A stretch of DNA of 64,000 bases from Dactylonectria macrodidyma (lineage: Eukaryota; Ascomycota; Sordariomycetes; Hypocreales; Nectriaceae): the NCBI GenBank assembly GCA_020744425.1, contig JAGMUV010000024.1, forward strand, positions 930,001-994,000. The letters are read 5' to 3'. Shown piece after piece: positions 55,484-64,000 of this stretch. The translations under genes were made by a program, and so were the position numbers. The notes under the pieces are model-generated. The model was not told the origin of the DNA. It made no database searches and saw only the letters and a list, made by a program, of their open reading frames with translations. The stretch's first letter is position 1. Each line of letters begins with the position of its first letter.

Positions 55484-57285
55484 TCCGGCACACGTTTGGT
55501 GTTAGAATCGCGGTAAATTCGTCGAAGAGTAAGGATGCACGAATGTTCGATGTATTAATTCTAGCAGTATCTTCACTTGAAAGGTCAGGCATTATATATT
55601 AGCTCATTGTCATTGTTGCCGTATTTCACTCTACAATGAGCGGTAGAACGAGCCGAGTCATCCCGTTAGATTCCCTCAATTGCCGAGGCATATGACAATT
55701 TTTGCTGGAGTCTCTCAAGGGTTTGATACAGGTTGACTTCTAAGTTTCTATGTTTGCATGTGACAAATAGTGAATGACGCCGCGGTGAAATGATAAAGCA
55801 AGATAGCAATTGTGCCATGATTCTTAAGTCCGCGCTATGAAGAATCTCGTCACATTCATACCGACAGTACATCCCGTAAAGATGGCAAAGTACCGCGGCA
55901 GAAAGTCACCGAGGAATATCTCTGTCATCATGTACATTCATTTCACCTCGGCGACAAGGGTGAAACGTTCAAATGTGGGCGGAAATAGCGCGGTGCAGGT
56001 ATCTCGAAGACGTGGGTGTTCTTTCGCCATCTCAGTTAAGAGGACCAGTGAATCCTCTGCGCTTGCACTTGGATGTGTAGGCACGTTCAAGAGGCTGATG
56101 GGTCCTTATGATGTGAAGATGGCAAACACCACGCGTCTTTACCGAAACGCGACTAGTGAGGCTACCCTAAAGGTTGACCGAGAACGCGTGACCGGTAAAT
56201 TCGAAGATATTGCGCCTCGCGTGAGTGAGAAAAGGGGGAAGCATGTGTTTTGTTGCAGGGATCACACACTCGTCATGTCACTCGTTAGGATACGTTAGGT
56301 ATAGGATACAAGCGTCTTGAAAAGCGTACAGAATAGCTAGAGGATGCAGGAGGGTTCCTACCCTTAAATATAGTTTGTGCCTTCCTAACGGTCTCCCGAG
56401 CGACCTCATTCCTCTAGTCAGTCGGTTGCTAGGGCCGGGCTTGCTAGGAACGCGATGTTTTGTATCGCGACATGCGTCACATTCTGTTGTGACTTGCTAG
56501 TAGCAACATATTTGAGAATGGCGACACTGAGTCTTGGGTATCAACAAGCTTAAGCGCTAAGTCCCTATTTCTCAAAATCCTACTGACTGTTAATAGGCTT
56601 GAGCGGCAGGTCAAGCCATCGGCTTGATTCACGATATACCTACTTTCGATGCACTGATTAACCGGATCGCCTATGAAGCTGAGACGACGCTTCATGATAA
56701 GCTTAGCATCATTGTTTCTGTACCAAGGCTGCAGACAGTACTACAATGGATACCATTTCAATGTTATACACTTGTTTGTGGGGGATCCGATATGTTATTT
56801 TCTCGAGAATGTGGCATCTTTTGCAGAGATCCCAAGCGAAGAGGTGAAATGGCTGTAGTCTCGACAGTGATTGCCTGTGTTTGATTTTAATAACCAAACT
56901 GCTTGGTTATGGTATTCTAACATATAAATCATGTACAATCAATGCCTTCAATTGAACACTACAAGGCCATTTATTCCCTTGGAATAACGGAGGAAATCTC
57001 TGGTATAGGGTAGTGCTTAGAGCCTGAGGGGCAGTGACCCAGAAATTAAGGTTAGAATCTCCGGAACGCTAGCCTAATTAGAGCAAGCCTGGAGTGAGGA
57101 GGCTCCGTAACGCTTACCTGATTAAGACAAGCTCATGTCGGCTGAGATTCCGGAACGCTAGCCGAATTAAGGCAAGTCGACGTTTTCGGCCATGTCGGAT
57201 TCTTATGGCAGACATTACTTCGAGATCTCTTCAAAGCATTCTGGCCCAGTCGACTATCACAGTCAATGTACATGAATGGCATACG
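55484..57285. other. Intergenic: SCP2 promoter cores, then spaced repeats
   Basis: CCGAGG/CCTCGG at 55683 (TTGCCGAGGCATATG), 55909 (GTCACCGAGGAAT) and 55946 (TTCACCTCGGCGA) lie 200-470 bp upstream of the SCP2 ATG. A 153-codon plus ORF at 55837-56298 overlaps these sites and has no recognisable domain; I do not call it. ATAACCAA-ACTGC-TTGGTTAT near 56890 forms a short hairpin. The 27-bp repeats begin at 57061. Confidence 0.45.
57061..57176. repeat. Three imperfect 27-bp direct repeats, period 44-45 bp
   Basis: Copies start at 57061, 57105 and 57150. The first and third begin with CCGGAACGCTAGCC and end with GCAAG; the second begins CCGTAACGCTTACC and ends ACAAG. A degenerate tail of another copy (GAAATTAAGGTTAG) is seen near 57041. 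They lie 110-225 bp upstream of a Zn2Cys6 regulator ATG and contain CCG triplets at regular spacing, so they may be regulator-binding sites. Confidence 0.8.
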
Positions 57286-58764
57286 ATGGTGAACCGCGGT
57301 CAGCCGTCACGGGACTGTCTTCCGTGCCGGAAGAGGAAACTCCGGGTATACTTCCCTGCCACCTTCAAACTCGAGGCTACTCACCTAACGCGATGACAGT
57401 GTGACCTTGTGGTCGAGGGCTGTGGGCAATGTCGGAGAGCTCGGCTCAGATGCCATGGATACCGCGATCGCCAAAGTCTTCTCTTCCGCGACGAGACCCG
57501 CTCCACCCAGCAAAAGGTGTTGGCTCGTCAGGCCTCGGCCCAATCGCCTGTTCCTCAAGGAATGGAATTCGGTTGGGATGTCCGCGCTCGATCCATGTTT
57601 CTTTCCACCTACGTTCTTGGATTCTCCCATAGCCTCGGAACGGTAGCTCCGCTCTGTAACAAGGCCTCCGCGGCCAGCCATCTGTCTGCAAGTCTCGAGG
57701 CGACCAGCTTAGCTTTTATGGCCAACCAGTTGCACGCTCCTGACTTGATGCAACTGGCCAATACCAGCTATTTCAATGCTATACAGAAACTTGGACAGGC
57801 ACTAGAAGGGCTGTCAGCCTCTGGAGCGGAGGAGGCCCTTCAGTCTGTTTTGCTTCTCGACCAGTACGAGAAGATAGTCCATCGAAACCCTCAAAGCTCG
57901 TCTTCATGGATCAGCCATGCGCATGGAGGATTGTCCTTGATTGGCCCTTACGCACGAGAATTGCATCTGAGCCCTACTGGGTGCCAACTGGGGGCTCGCT
58001 TAATTACAAGCTTAACTGTCAGTTCTGCAGCAATGGCTGTTCGAGTACCAGCTGCAGTGAAAGACTTGCGCCGCCACCTCGACCCTTATATGGGTGGCGT
58101 CAAGTGGGAATTCTTGGGTATTTTGGTCCAAGTAGTTGACCTTCAAGCCGATGTCCACAACGTCGGAGACAACTACCTAATCAACCTGGTCTCGAGAGCA
58201 GAGCAACTGGACAAACTTCTCCTCAACTTGCAGTTGAAAATGCCGTCATCCTGGAGACCTCGCCAGATGTCTCCTGCCAGCCCTCATCCGCTTATTTTTG
58301 GCACTCATTACGAAATTTTCGCGGACCATTTCATTACTCAGGTGAACAACGGTATCCGTGTCGCACGCCTGATCGTCAACAACATTGTTATGAAGTATAC
58401 TCCGTTCGACAAGTACGAGTCCAGTTCTTGCAGCAAGATCCTGGCTGCAGTTATGGACCTCACACAGCAAATTTGCGCCACGGTGCCTCAATTCCTTCTT
58501 CCAGAGACAACTTCGGATCACACCGTACCTTTCTCATCGCTTCAGAGCTTACAGTGTTGTGTTTTACTTGCTCCCCTCTACATAACCTACCAGGCCTCAA
58601 ACGACATCCTCATGCGAGACTGGATTAGTCAATGCCTTACATATATGGCAGACACCGGCCGGATGAAGGTGGCACAGGATGTTGCTGACCTGATAAAAAG
58701 CGACCAAAACTTGGATTACTGGCTGGTATATGCCATGGTTGGTAGCTATGGATTAGCAGCATAA
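57286..58764 (+). CDS. Zn2Cys6 transcription factor, DUF3468 (Fungal_trans_2) type
   Basis: Exons are 57286-57345 and 57400-58764 with a 54-nt intron that splits the zinc cluster, giving 474 residues. The cluster reads DCLPCRKRKLRCDLVVEGCGQCRRARLRC at 10-38, with all six cysteines. The C-terminal region is helical and matches the Fungal_trans_2 layout: LGFSHSLGTVAPL, QLHAPDLMQLANTSYFNAIQKLGQAL, ALQSVLLLDQYEKI, HAHGGLSLIGPYA and SLQSLQCCVLLAPLYITYQ. Its target is unknown. The promoter carries three spaced 27-bp repeats. It lies outside the CCGAGG-marked cluster. Confidence 0.9.
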
Positions 58765-60076
58765 AAATCTTTTCTTACAGAATACGCCTTTTCAATGAAG
58801 TGACGACATACTTTACACTTGAGGGTTGCTTATTAGGGATCGTCAAGAGCTTTTCTTAATCCATTTTTGCCTTCTTCTTATTAGCCACCCAAATCTAACC
58901 CAAGCTTCCCTTTGCGTAAAAATTGTCGTAGACGTATTTGGAAAGTCTGAGTGTTAGCCTTGCTGAAACTGAATTTCAGTACTCCAGCTGTGACTGTTTC
59001 AAATGGCCCTGTTTTCTCAATCGACTCATTTTGTGGAGGAAGCCAGCGACTTGAACTCTTGTTCACCTTGAGTTGAGTTCATGTGGGTTTTTCAGATTGA
59101 TATCGCGTTCTCAGACGAATTTTGACTACGCTGTCAACGCTGTTCTCAGCGTTCTCATTATTAATTCATGGGCCTAATAACGGAGTCTATGGCGGCCTTG
59201 TACCAGCTTTAGAAACCTATCTTCTCGGGGCTCCCCTCTCGTTATTATAGACCAATTTACTGGATTACGACGGAATAGCGATAGAGATGGTGATTTACCA
59301 GCCTTAATCTAAGGTAGGCCCAAGACTTCGCTCGCTATTGGTGGGGAAAGGCGCAGTGTGTCTCGCACACTGCTGTTCTTCACTTTTACTATGAGACAGT
59401 AACCCATACCTGGCCTCTTCGTGAGGCAGATATTGCTAATTGCTTTAAGAGTCAAAGTGGCAAGGGCAACCCTGACTCAAACTGATACTATATATCTAGT
59501 CTAGTGAGCAGAAGTGACAAGGGGTTTGAGATGCTGTGGGAAAGACTCACGTAAGCCTCATCATGTGGCCTGACCTTCTTAGGAGAAATCAGAAAAGTCT
59601 GGGTTAGCCTCCCAATAAACACTGTGTTGGATTATGTATCGGATTAATCCTAGCTATAGCAATAAGCGGGTACCCTAAACTTTTAGCGTAGCTGGTGAAT
59701 CCATCACACTGCTAACTTGGCACCATAAATAGAGCAAAATGCCTAGCCCGAGACCAAAGTACATATATGTAAAGGCTAATGTCAATGCCCCAGTGTTGGC
59801 GTATTGTGTATGCGAAGACATCGAAACAAGGGAACCAGAAGTCGAATACAACCCCTGTGTCACCACTAGGCGCATTTCGGTTATGTTCTAAGTCTATTCT
59901 GGTTGATGGAGTATCGTGATTTGGAGCCTAGCATAGCTATGGCTATATTGTGTAAATAGGACCACGACTCAATCCTGTTATTAGAAAATGTCGGAACGAA
60001 CCAGGGTAATGGATGGATGGTTTCTTGGGCTTTGATCTTCTAAACTGTCCGAGGACTTGCTTGAGTATGAATAGGT
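58765..60076. other. Intergenic; possible degenerate repeat material
   Basis: A strong hairpin GCAGTGTG-TCTCG-CACACTGC lies at 59353-59373. Nearby AGGGGAGCCCCGAG-like sequence (minus, about 59220-59235) shares the GGGGAGCCCC palindrome with 25733. I suspect old repeat debris but found no terminal repeats or coding sequence. Confidence 0.35.
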
Positions 60077-60514
60077 CTAAATGCCCTCCCACCAAAAGGA
60101 TTCTTCAATCTCAAACGCCGTGCTCAGAGCATCATCAGGCTGAAACTGACTGATATCCGATACAAAAAGGTGGTACTTTCCCTTCTCGCAAATCCACTGG
60201 TTTTTGTACTCGTCAAAGTAGCTACAAGCATACTTGACCGGAACCTTGATTTCGACTTGGCGACTCTCGTCGGCCTTAAGATGAACCTTTGAAAACTCCA
60301 TGAGCTCTTTGAAAGGACGACAAATCGAGGGCGTCTCGTGGCGGATATACAACTGCACTACTTGTGCACCATCGCGATTGCCAACGTTGCTGACGTTTAC
60401 GCTTACTGCTAGAACACTGTATTCAATCTTGAGATCAAGTGAGTCCATCTGAAAAGAAGTGCAGCTGAGTCCGAATCCAAGGGGGAAGTTGACAGGCCGT
60501 TTCTGTGCTTCGTA

Positions 60515-60813
60515 TCAGACAGGAAGAAGTGGTTGGGACAGCTTGGTGACGATGGAAGATCTTGTCTTTTTCTCTGTCTAGGGGGGAAGGAAGCTAGCTA
60601 TTTATCCCTAATGATCCCGCTGATCTGGACACCCTTGAACTGATGATGCCGTCATAAGCCGTCGATCTAGGCGTTGAGGGTCATCTAGGTTGTTGAGGTC
60701 TGTCTAGGTTGTTGAGGGTGGACTAGGTTTGAAGTCTCTTTCTAGGTTCAAAGGGAAACACTATATCGATCCGGCCCTATGCACAACTAGCTTTCCTATC
60801 GGTCCGTCTGACA
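60515..60813. mobile_element. MITE-like ~0.3 kb insertion in the GH3 remnant
   Basis: The element starts TCAGACAGGAAG and ends CCGTCTGA(CA), so its ends are short inverted repeats (TCAGAC-AGG against TCAGACGG). It is flanked by CTTCGTA at 60508-60514 and 60814-60820, a target-site duplication of at least 7 bp. No coding capacity, so non-autonomous. Size, ends and a 7-9 bp duplication would fit a hAT- or Mutator-type MITE; the superfamily is not decided. Confidence 0.7.
60666..60759. repeat. Tandem repeat inside the MITE-like element, ~19 bp x 5
   Basis: Units beginning at 60666, 60684, 60703, 60722 and 60741 share the core CTAGGTTGTTGAGGG, becoming more divergent towards the right end. Subterminal tandem arrays like this are common in transposase-mobilised elements. 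Confidence 0.8.
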
Positions 60814-60920
60814 CTTCGTACCAGCGGTATCCGACGTAGACGTCCTCTCCATATAGAACATGGCCAGCTTCGTTGCGATAGTTCAAATATGCTGGGTTAT
60901 CTTCGACATGGATCGGAAAT

Positions 60921-61244
60921 GCCAATGGCAGGGCGCTGTGGCCGCTGCAGCTGCTATAGCTACTGTAGCTGTTAGAGGTGTTCTGGACGTATCCTGCTTA
61001 CATCACGGATCTTAGTTGCACCGGCCCCGGTGCAGGTATGGCTACCCAATATTGATCTATCCGAGGTTTCGTAATACAGGGCCAAATCCAACATCTTGTG
61101 AAAAGAACGACCCCTCACTGCCGCGTGCTAAGAAACCTACTCACCTTTCACCAATGACACTGACCTCGCGCTTTGGCAATCACCTTCTCATTGAACATCG
61201 CCGAATTCTTCTTTTGATGCACATTGTCATCTGATTCTGCCACG
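60921..61244. other. Intergenic upstream of the DUF6604 gene
   Basis: Contains GCTGCAGCTGCTATAGCTACTGTAGCTG-like low-complexity sequence near 60950, the decayed edge of the GH3 remnant. The reading frame of the next gene is open back to 61224 but without an ATG before 61245. Confidence 0.4.
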
Positions 61245-63857
61245 ATGCTGCCGATCCAACTTTTAGGCATCTACAGGCAGTACAAGCAGGACACTGACTC
61301 CGTCGCTTCATGGCTCGCCTCAACTGCCCAGGCCTGTGGCTACCCCGCTGATCTGCTCACCACTACAGGTTCCAAGTCGAGAGAAACACAGGCACCAAAA
61401 AGCGGACGCCTAAAGGGCAAGCAGAGAAGCAAGGCTCGTGGTGGCGGTGGGGCAAAGCCGAAGTCAAAGCCAGCCGAGAAGCAGAGGGCCAAGCATGTCA
61501 TTGCCATCAAGGAGTTCCTACCACTCGCTAACTTCATTGCTTGTCACCGAGATCCCGCCGTGTCAGTGCCAGATGTCTTCTCTACCACACTTGATCGGCT
61601 CATCACTCTTCGGTCTAGTTTTGGTAGCAAATTGAGCGACAACGGAGTTCAGCTAGACATCAAAGCCGAAGAAAAGCATGGATATTTTGTTGGCGTTCTC
61701 GAGGCGGTCGGAGAGGCGTTGCGACCGAGAATGACTTCCACGACGACAAATGTGGCGGTAGATGCAGCCATAGACGCGATCAATGAAGCCTCTAGGGGTG
61801 TGTCCAAGGACCTCGGCAGCAGGTTCGCTGCTTTGTCTGTCGACGAGTCCTCTCAGGCCTTCCTCGATTCGTTTCGCGACGCGCCCCACGAGAGACCAAA
61901 ACCACGCGATGACGACCCTGTGTCTTATGAAGCAGAGCCCCAGACTTCCCTAGAGGATGTCTTGTTTGCATTCACAGCCGTGATCAACGATCTGAACAGA
62001 ATCAGGTCACGCATCGAATGGATCTGGTCCAACCATCGTGATGGTAAATTAGACCTGGCTGCTGCTGCCGTTGCCACCAATACGGCCATTTCCCTTGCTC
62101 GAGGTTTGATCGAAGAAGTGATTCCTCTTTTAAACAAGCAAGATGGAGGCGCTTGGGGGGTTCTGAATAAGTTCCACCTCATGAACTGCCTGAGGAAGGG
62201 ATACGAACCAGAACAGGTCTACCTCAACAACAGTAAAGACAACTTCAATTACGACTTGTACGACATGGCCAACGAATGCTATGTCGTTGCCTTCCGAATC
62301 TTGAACAGCTTTGTCGACGTGCTCGATCCAAGGGACCTTCCCTTGATTAAGGAAGGCATGTTTGGCAAATACGACCCCAACAGCGACCGTACCTCCAAGA
62401 CAGGTCGGGAGAAGTTTGAGGAGGACCAAATACTCCTTATGGAATTTTTCACGGAGCTCATCACCGTGATTCGAGTGGTTCCCGACTACCCAGTCGAGGA
62501 TGAATTCCTGCGCGAAATGAAAGTGCTTGAGAAGACGTCCACTGTTTCGTTTTCGCTCGTGTTCGCTGCTCAGGTGTTTCTTGACATTCATCACACCATG
62601 CGTGCTGTGACGCGACAAAGTTTCGTGGCCATGGTTGATGAAGTTAGCATAATGGACAATTTGGTAGAACGTCATCTCGAATTTCACAAAAACCTGAAGA
62701 TCCAGAATTGGCCTACTTCCAACGACCAACAGCTGCGAGAACTGAGTCGGCTGATGAAATGGATGGGCAAGGATCCGGTGAACGGTGCAAAGGTAAGGGT
62801 GTATACACGAGCAGGCATGCCTGTACCATCGGAGATGGAGGTTCATCGTATCTTGATCTACTCCCCTATTCTGGCTGGTCTGTACCTCTTCCGTCTTCGT
62901 ACAGAGGTGTACGGTATGAGTATCGCCGTCGCAAATGCTTGGGGCTCAATCACTTACACTGCTCACCTCTATAATGCCCTGCTCAAAGAGAGGTTGTTGG
63001 AAAGTCAGTGGCCGGATATGGATATTGTGCTCACCATGTTTGGCGACTCCAGCATCTGGGTTGGAGGTGAGCGGCCAAGGAACACTAGAGATTACTTCCA
63101 GAAATTCTGTCTTCAGACCGGCATCTCGGCTGCCGCCTTCACAACAAACCGCCGACGCAAGACTGCCATCGCCTCGCGCGCTGGTCCGCGAGGTATTAAT
63201 GAGGGCGCGCCCGTGTCGTCCATGTTCAAGAACCAGACTTACTCGAGAGCCGAAATGAACTGGACACCTGAGCTGATTGATGACATTGTCGCGCGCAGCG
63301 CCTACCACTGGGAAGGCTCGGTCGACAATGGAGACTTGATCATGACACAAATTGACGATCCACAAGAACTGAGAGCGAGAGGCAGACTTCGGCAGAAAAA
63401 AGCCAAGGCTAGGGCTGCCGGAAAAGACACGGCCACCGATGGTCTTGCGCCCGAGGAACTTGCCAAGACACTCGTTTTGGCGCTCAACTCCGAGTCTCTC
63501 GAAATGGCGTTCCCGTACTTATTGATGCATCGCTGGTGCTGGAAATTGCTGCGATCGGTCAAAGATAATTGCGACTCTGTTCTGAGAGAGCTGTACACAC
63601 CTGCTTACCTGGATAAGGAGAGCGAGCTGCCCTGGGTGGTCTGGTACATTCTCGCGGCCGCAAGTGGCAATGATGGAGGAGTACGTGACTTGAGACTGCT
63701 GAATCTCGCAGCGGAGTCTTACAAAGACATGATTGATTCCGGGGCCGGCCAGGTAGCGATTGAAATTGCTCGTAAGATTGGTAAGGATGTTCAGTTCGAG
63801 AACGATGACCCCAACGATGAGACGGGGAGGCTGGGGGGAGCAGAAGAAGTGTTATAA
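61245..63857 (+). CDS. DUF6604-domain protein, unknown function
   Basis: A single exon of 870 residues from ATG 61245. The N-terminus LLGIYRQYKQDTDSVASWLASTAQACGY is the DUF6604 signature. A basic linker follows (SGRLKGKQRSKARGGGGAKPKSKPAEKQRAKH) that could be a nuclear signal. KEFLPLANFIACHRDPAVSVPDVFSTTLDRLITLRSSFG continues the domain. The long helical remainder has no catalytic motif I recognise; AAAAVATNTAISLARGLIEEV and HHTMRAVTRQSF are typical of this fungal family. A second basic patch lies near residues 710-735 (RARGRLRQKKAKARAAGK). The family is restricted to fungi and uncharacterised. Intact, no frameshift. Confidence 0.82.
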   Translation: MLPIQLLGIYRQYKQDTDSVASWLASTAQACGYPADLLTTTGSKSRETQAPKSGRLKGKQRSKARGGGGAKPKSKPAEKQRAKHVIAIKEFLPLANFIACHRDPAVSVPDVFSTTLDRLITLRSSFGSKLSDNGVQLDIKAEEKHGYFVGVLEAVGEALRPRMTSTTTNVAVDAAIDAINEASRGVSKDLGSRFAALSVDESSQAFLDSFRDAPHERPKPRDDDPVSYEAEPQTSLEDVLFAFTAVINDLNRIRSRIEWIWSNHRDGKLDLAAAAVATNTAISLARGLIEEVIPLLNKQDGGAWGVLNKFHLMNCLRKGYEPEQVYLNNSKDNFNYDLYDMANECYVVAFRILNSFVDVLDPRDLPLIKEGMFGKYDPNSDRTSKTGREKFEEDQILLMEFFTELITVIRVVPDYPVEDEFLREMKVLEKTSTVSFSLVFAAQVFLDIHHTMRAVTRQSFVAMVDEVSIMDNLVERHLEFHKNLKIQNWPTSNDQQLRELSRLMKWMGKDPVNGAKVRVYTRAGMPVPSEMEVHRILIYSPILAGLYLFRLRTEVYGMSIAVANAWGSITYTAHLYNALLKERLLESQWPDMDIVLTMFGDSSIWVGGERPRNTRDYFQKFCLQTGISAAAFTTNRRRKTAIASRAGPRGINEGAPVSSMFKNQTYSRAEMNWTPELIDDIVARSAYHWEGSVDNGDLIMTQIDDPQELRARGRLRQKKAKARAAGKDTATDGLAPEELAKTLVLALNSESLEMAFPYLLMHRWCWKLLRSVKDNCDSVLRELYTPAYLDKESELPWVVWYILAAASGNDGGVRDLRLLNLAAESYKDMIDSGAGQVAIEIARKIGKDVQFENDDPNDETGRLGGAEEVL

Positions 63858-64000
63858 TACGGAACTTGTGCTACAGTAAGGTATTAGCTTGATGCTCAGA
63901 AATTGGCAGCGTAGGGAGTGGTTAAATCGGATAAGGTCAAATCACCAACCCCCGTTGCCGTGAAACTATTCACATCAGCTGCAATCCCTGCCCTGAACAT
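63858..64000. other. 3' region of the DUF6604 gene
   Basis: The last 143 bases hold no recognised gene. Confidence 0.5.

Larger units (their letters stand above)
60077..60920 (-). pseudogene. GH3 beta-glucosidase C-terminal remnant, interrupted by an insertion
   Basis: The minus strand from about 60920 reads [41 protein letters not shown], the second GH3 domain. It is interrupted at 60813-60515 and resumes as AQKRPVNFPLGFGLSCTSF, then the fibronectin-III-like C-terminal domain (VNVSNVGNRDGAQVVQLYI, KADESRQVEIKVP, FDEYKNQWICEKGKYHLFVSD) to the stop at 60077. Removing the insertion with one copy of its flanking repeat restores the frame exactly. Upstream of 60920 the sequence degenerates into Ser/Tyr-rich repeats, and the catalytic N-terminal domain (about 550 residues) is absent. 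A dead gene: truncated and insertion-disrupted. Confidence 0.88.

Noticed and set aside
55837..56298. 153-codon plus ORF
   Set aside because: No domain, overlaps the SCP2 promoter sites, irregular composition.
59353..59373. Hairpin GCAGTGTG-TCTCG-CACACTGC as a terminator or RNA gene
   Set aside because: Fungal polymerase II genes do not use such terminators, and no conserved RNA family was recognised around it.
62130..62846. 238-codon minus ORF
   Set aside because: Antisense shadow of the DUF6604 gene.
1..64000. tRNA, rRNA and CRISPR arrays
   Set aside because: Looked for T-loop GTTCGAATCC-like boxes, 5S-like blocks and regularly spaced short repeats; none gave a foldable or repeated structure by eye.

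Overview
The window is nuclear DNA of a filamentous ascomycete (Pezizomycotina, most likely Sordariomycetes; species not determined). The reasons are genes split by many 48-75 nt introns with GT...AG ends, and families largely restricted to such fungi: HET-domain proteins, Zn2Cys6 regulators, a cerato-platanin, a GLEYA protein, DUF3632 and DUF6604 proteins, and an RNase T1/F1-type enzyme. I rebuilt exon structures by hand. Every intact multi-exon model below closes in frame from ATG to stop. No tRNA, rRNA or CRISPR array was recognised.

Layout. 1-19 kb: the tail of an acetyltransferase, then several secreted proteins (GLEYA-type surface protein, CAP/PR-1 protein, guanyl-specific RNase, cerato-platanin), plus a broken proline-racemase-like gene, a PD-(D/E)XK-like nuclease, a monocarboxylate-type MFS transporter and a DUF3632 protein. 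21-39 kb: a membrane protein beside a HET gene, the conserved SAGA subunit SPT3, a Zn2Cys6 regulator with an NmrA-like reductase and a saccharopine-dehydrogenase-like reductase, a graveyard of broken HET and ankyrin sequences, and a second intact HET gene.

39-56 kb reads as a metabolic gene cluster: sugar/quinate-type transporter, SDR, EthD protein, broken alcohol dehydrogenase, thioesterase-like protein, broken cytochrome b5/acyl-CoA dehydrogenase, HSDL2-like SDR, DsbA-fold (GST-kappa/HCCA isomerase-like) protein, Zn2Cys6 regulator, and an SCP2 protein with a peroxisomal C-terminus. Its promoters share a strongly over-represented CCGAGG/CCTCGG core (19 copies in about 4.1 kb by hand count, about 2 expected). 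This suggests one regulon, probably run by the regulator at 51.4 kb, that has begun to decay because two enzyme genes are dead.

57-64 kb: another Zn2Cys6 regulator preceded by spaced 27-bp repeats, the 3' remnant of a GH3 beta-glucosidase interrupted by a ~0.3 kb MITE-like insertion with target-site duplication, and a DUF6604 protein.
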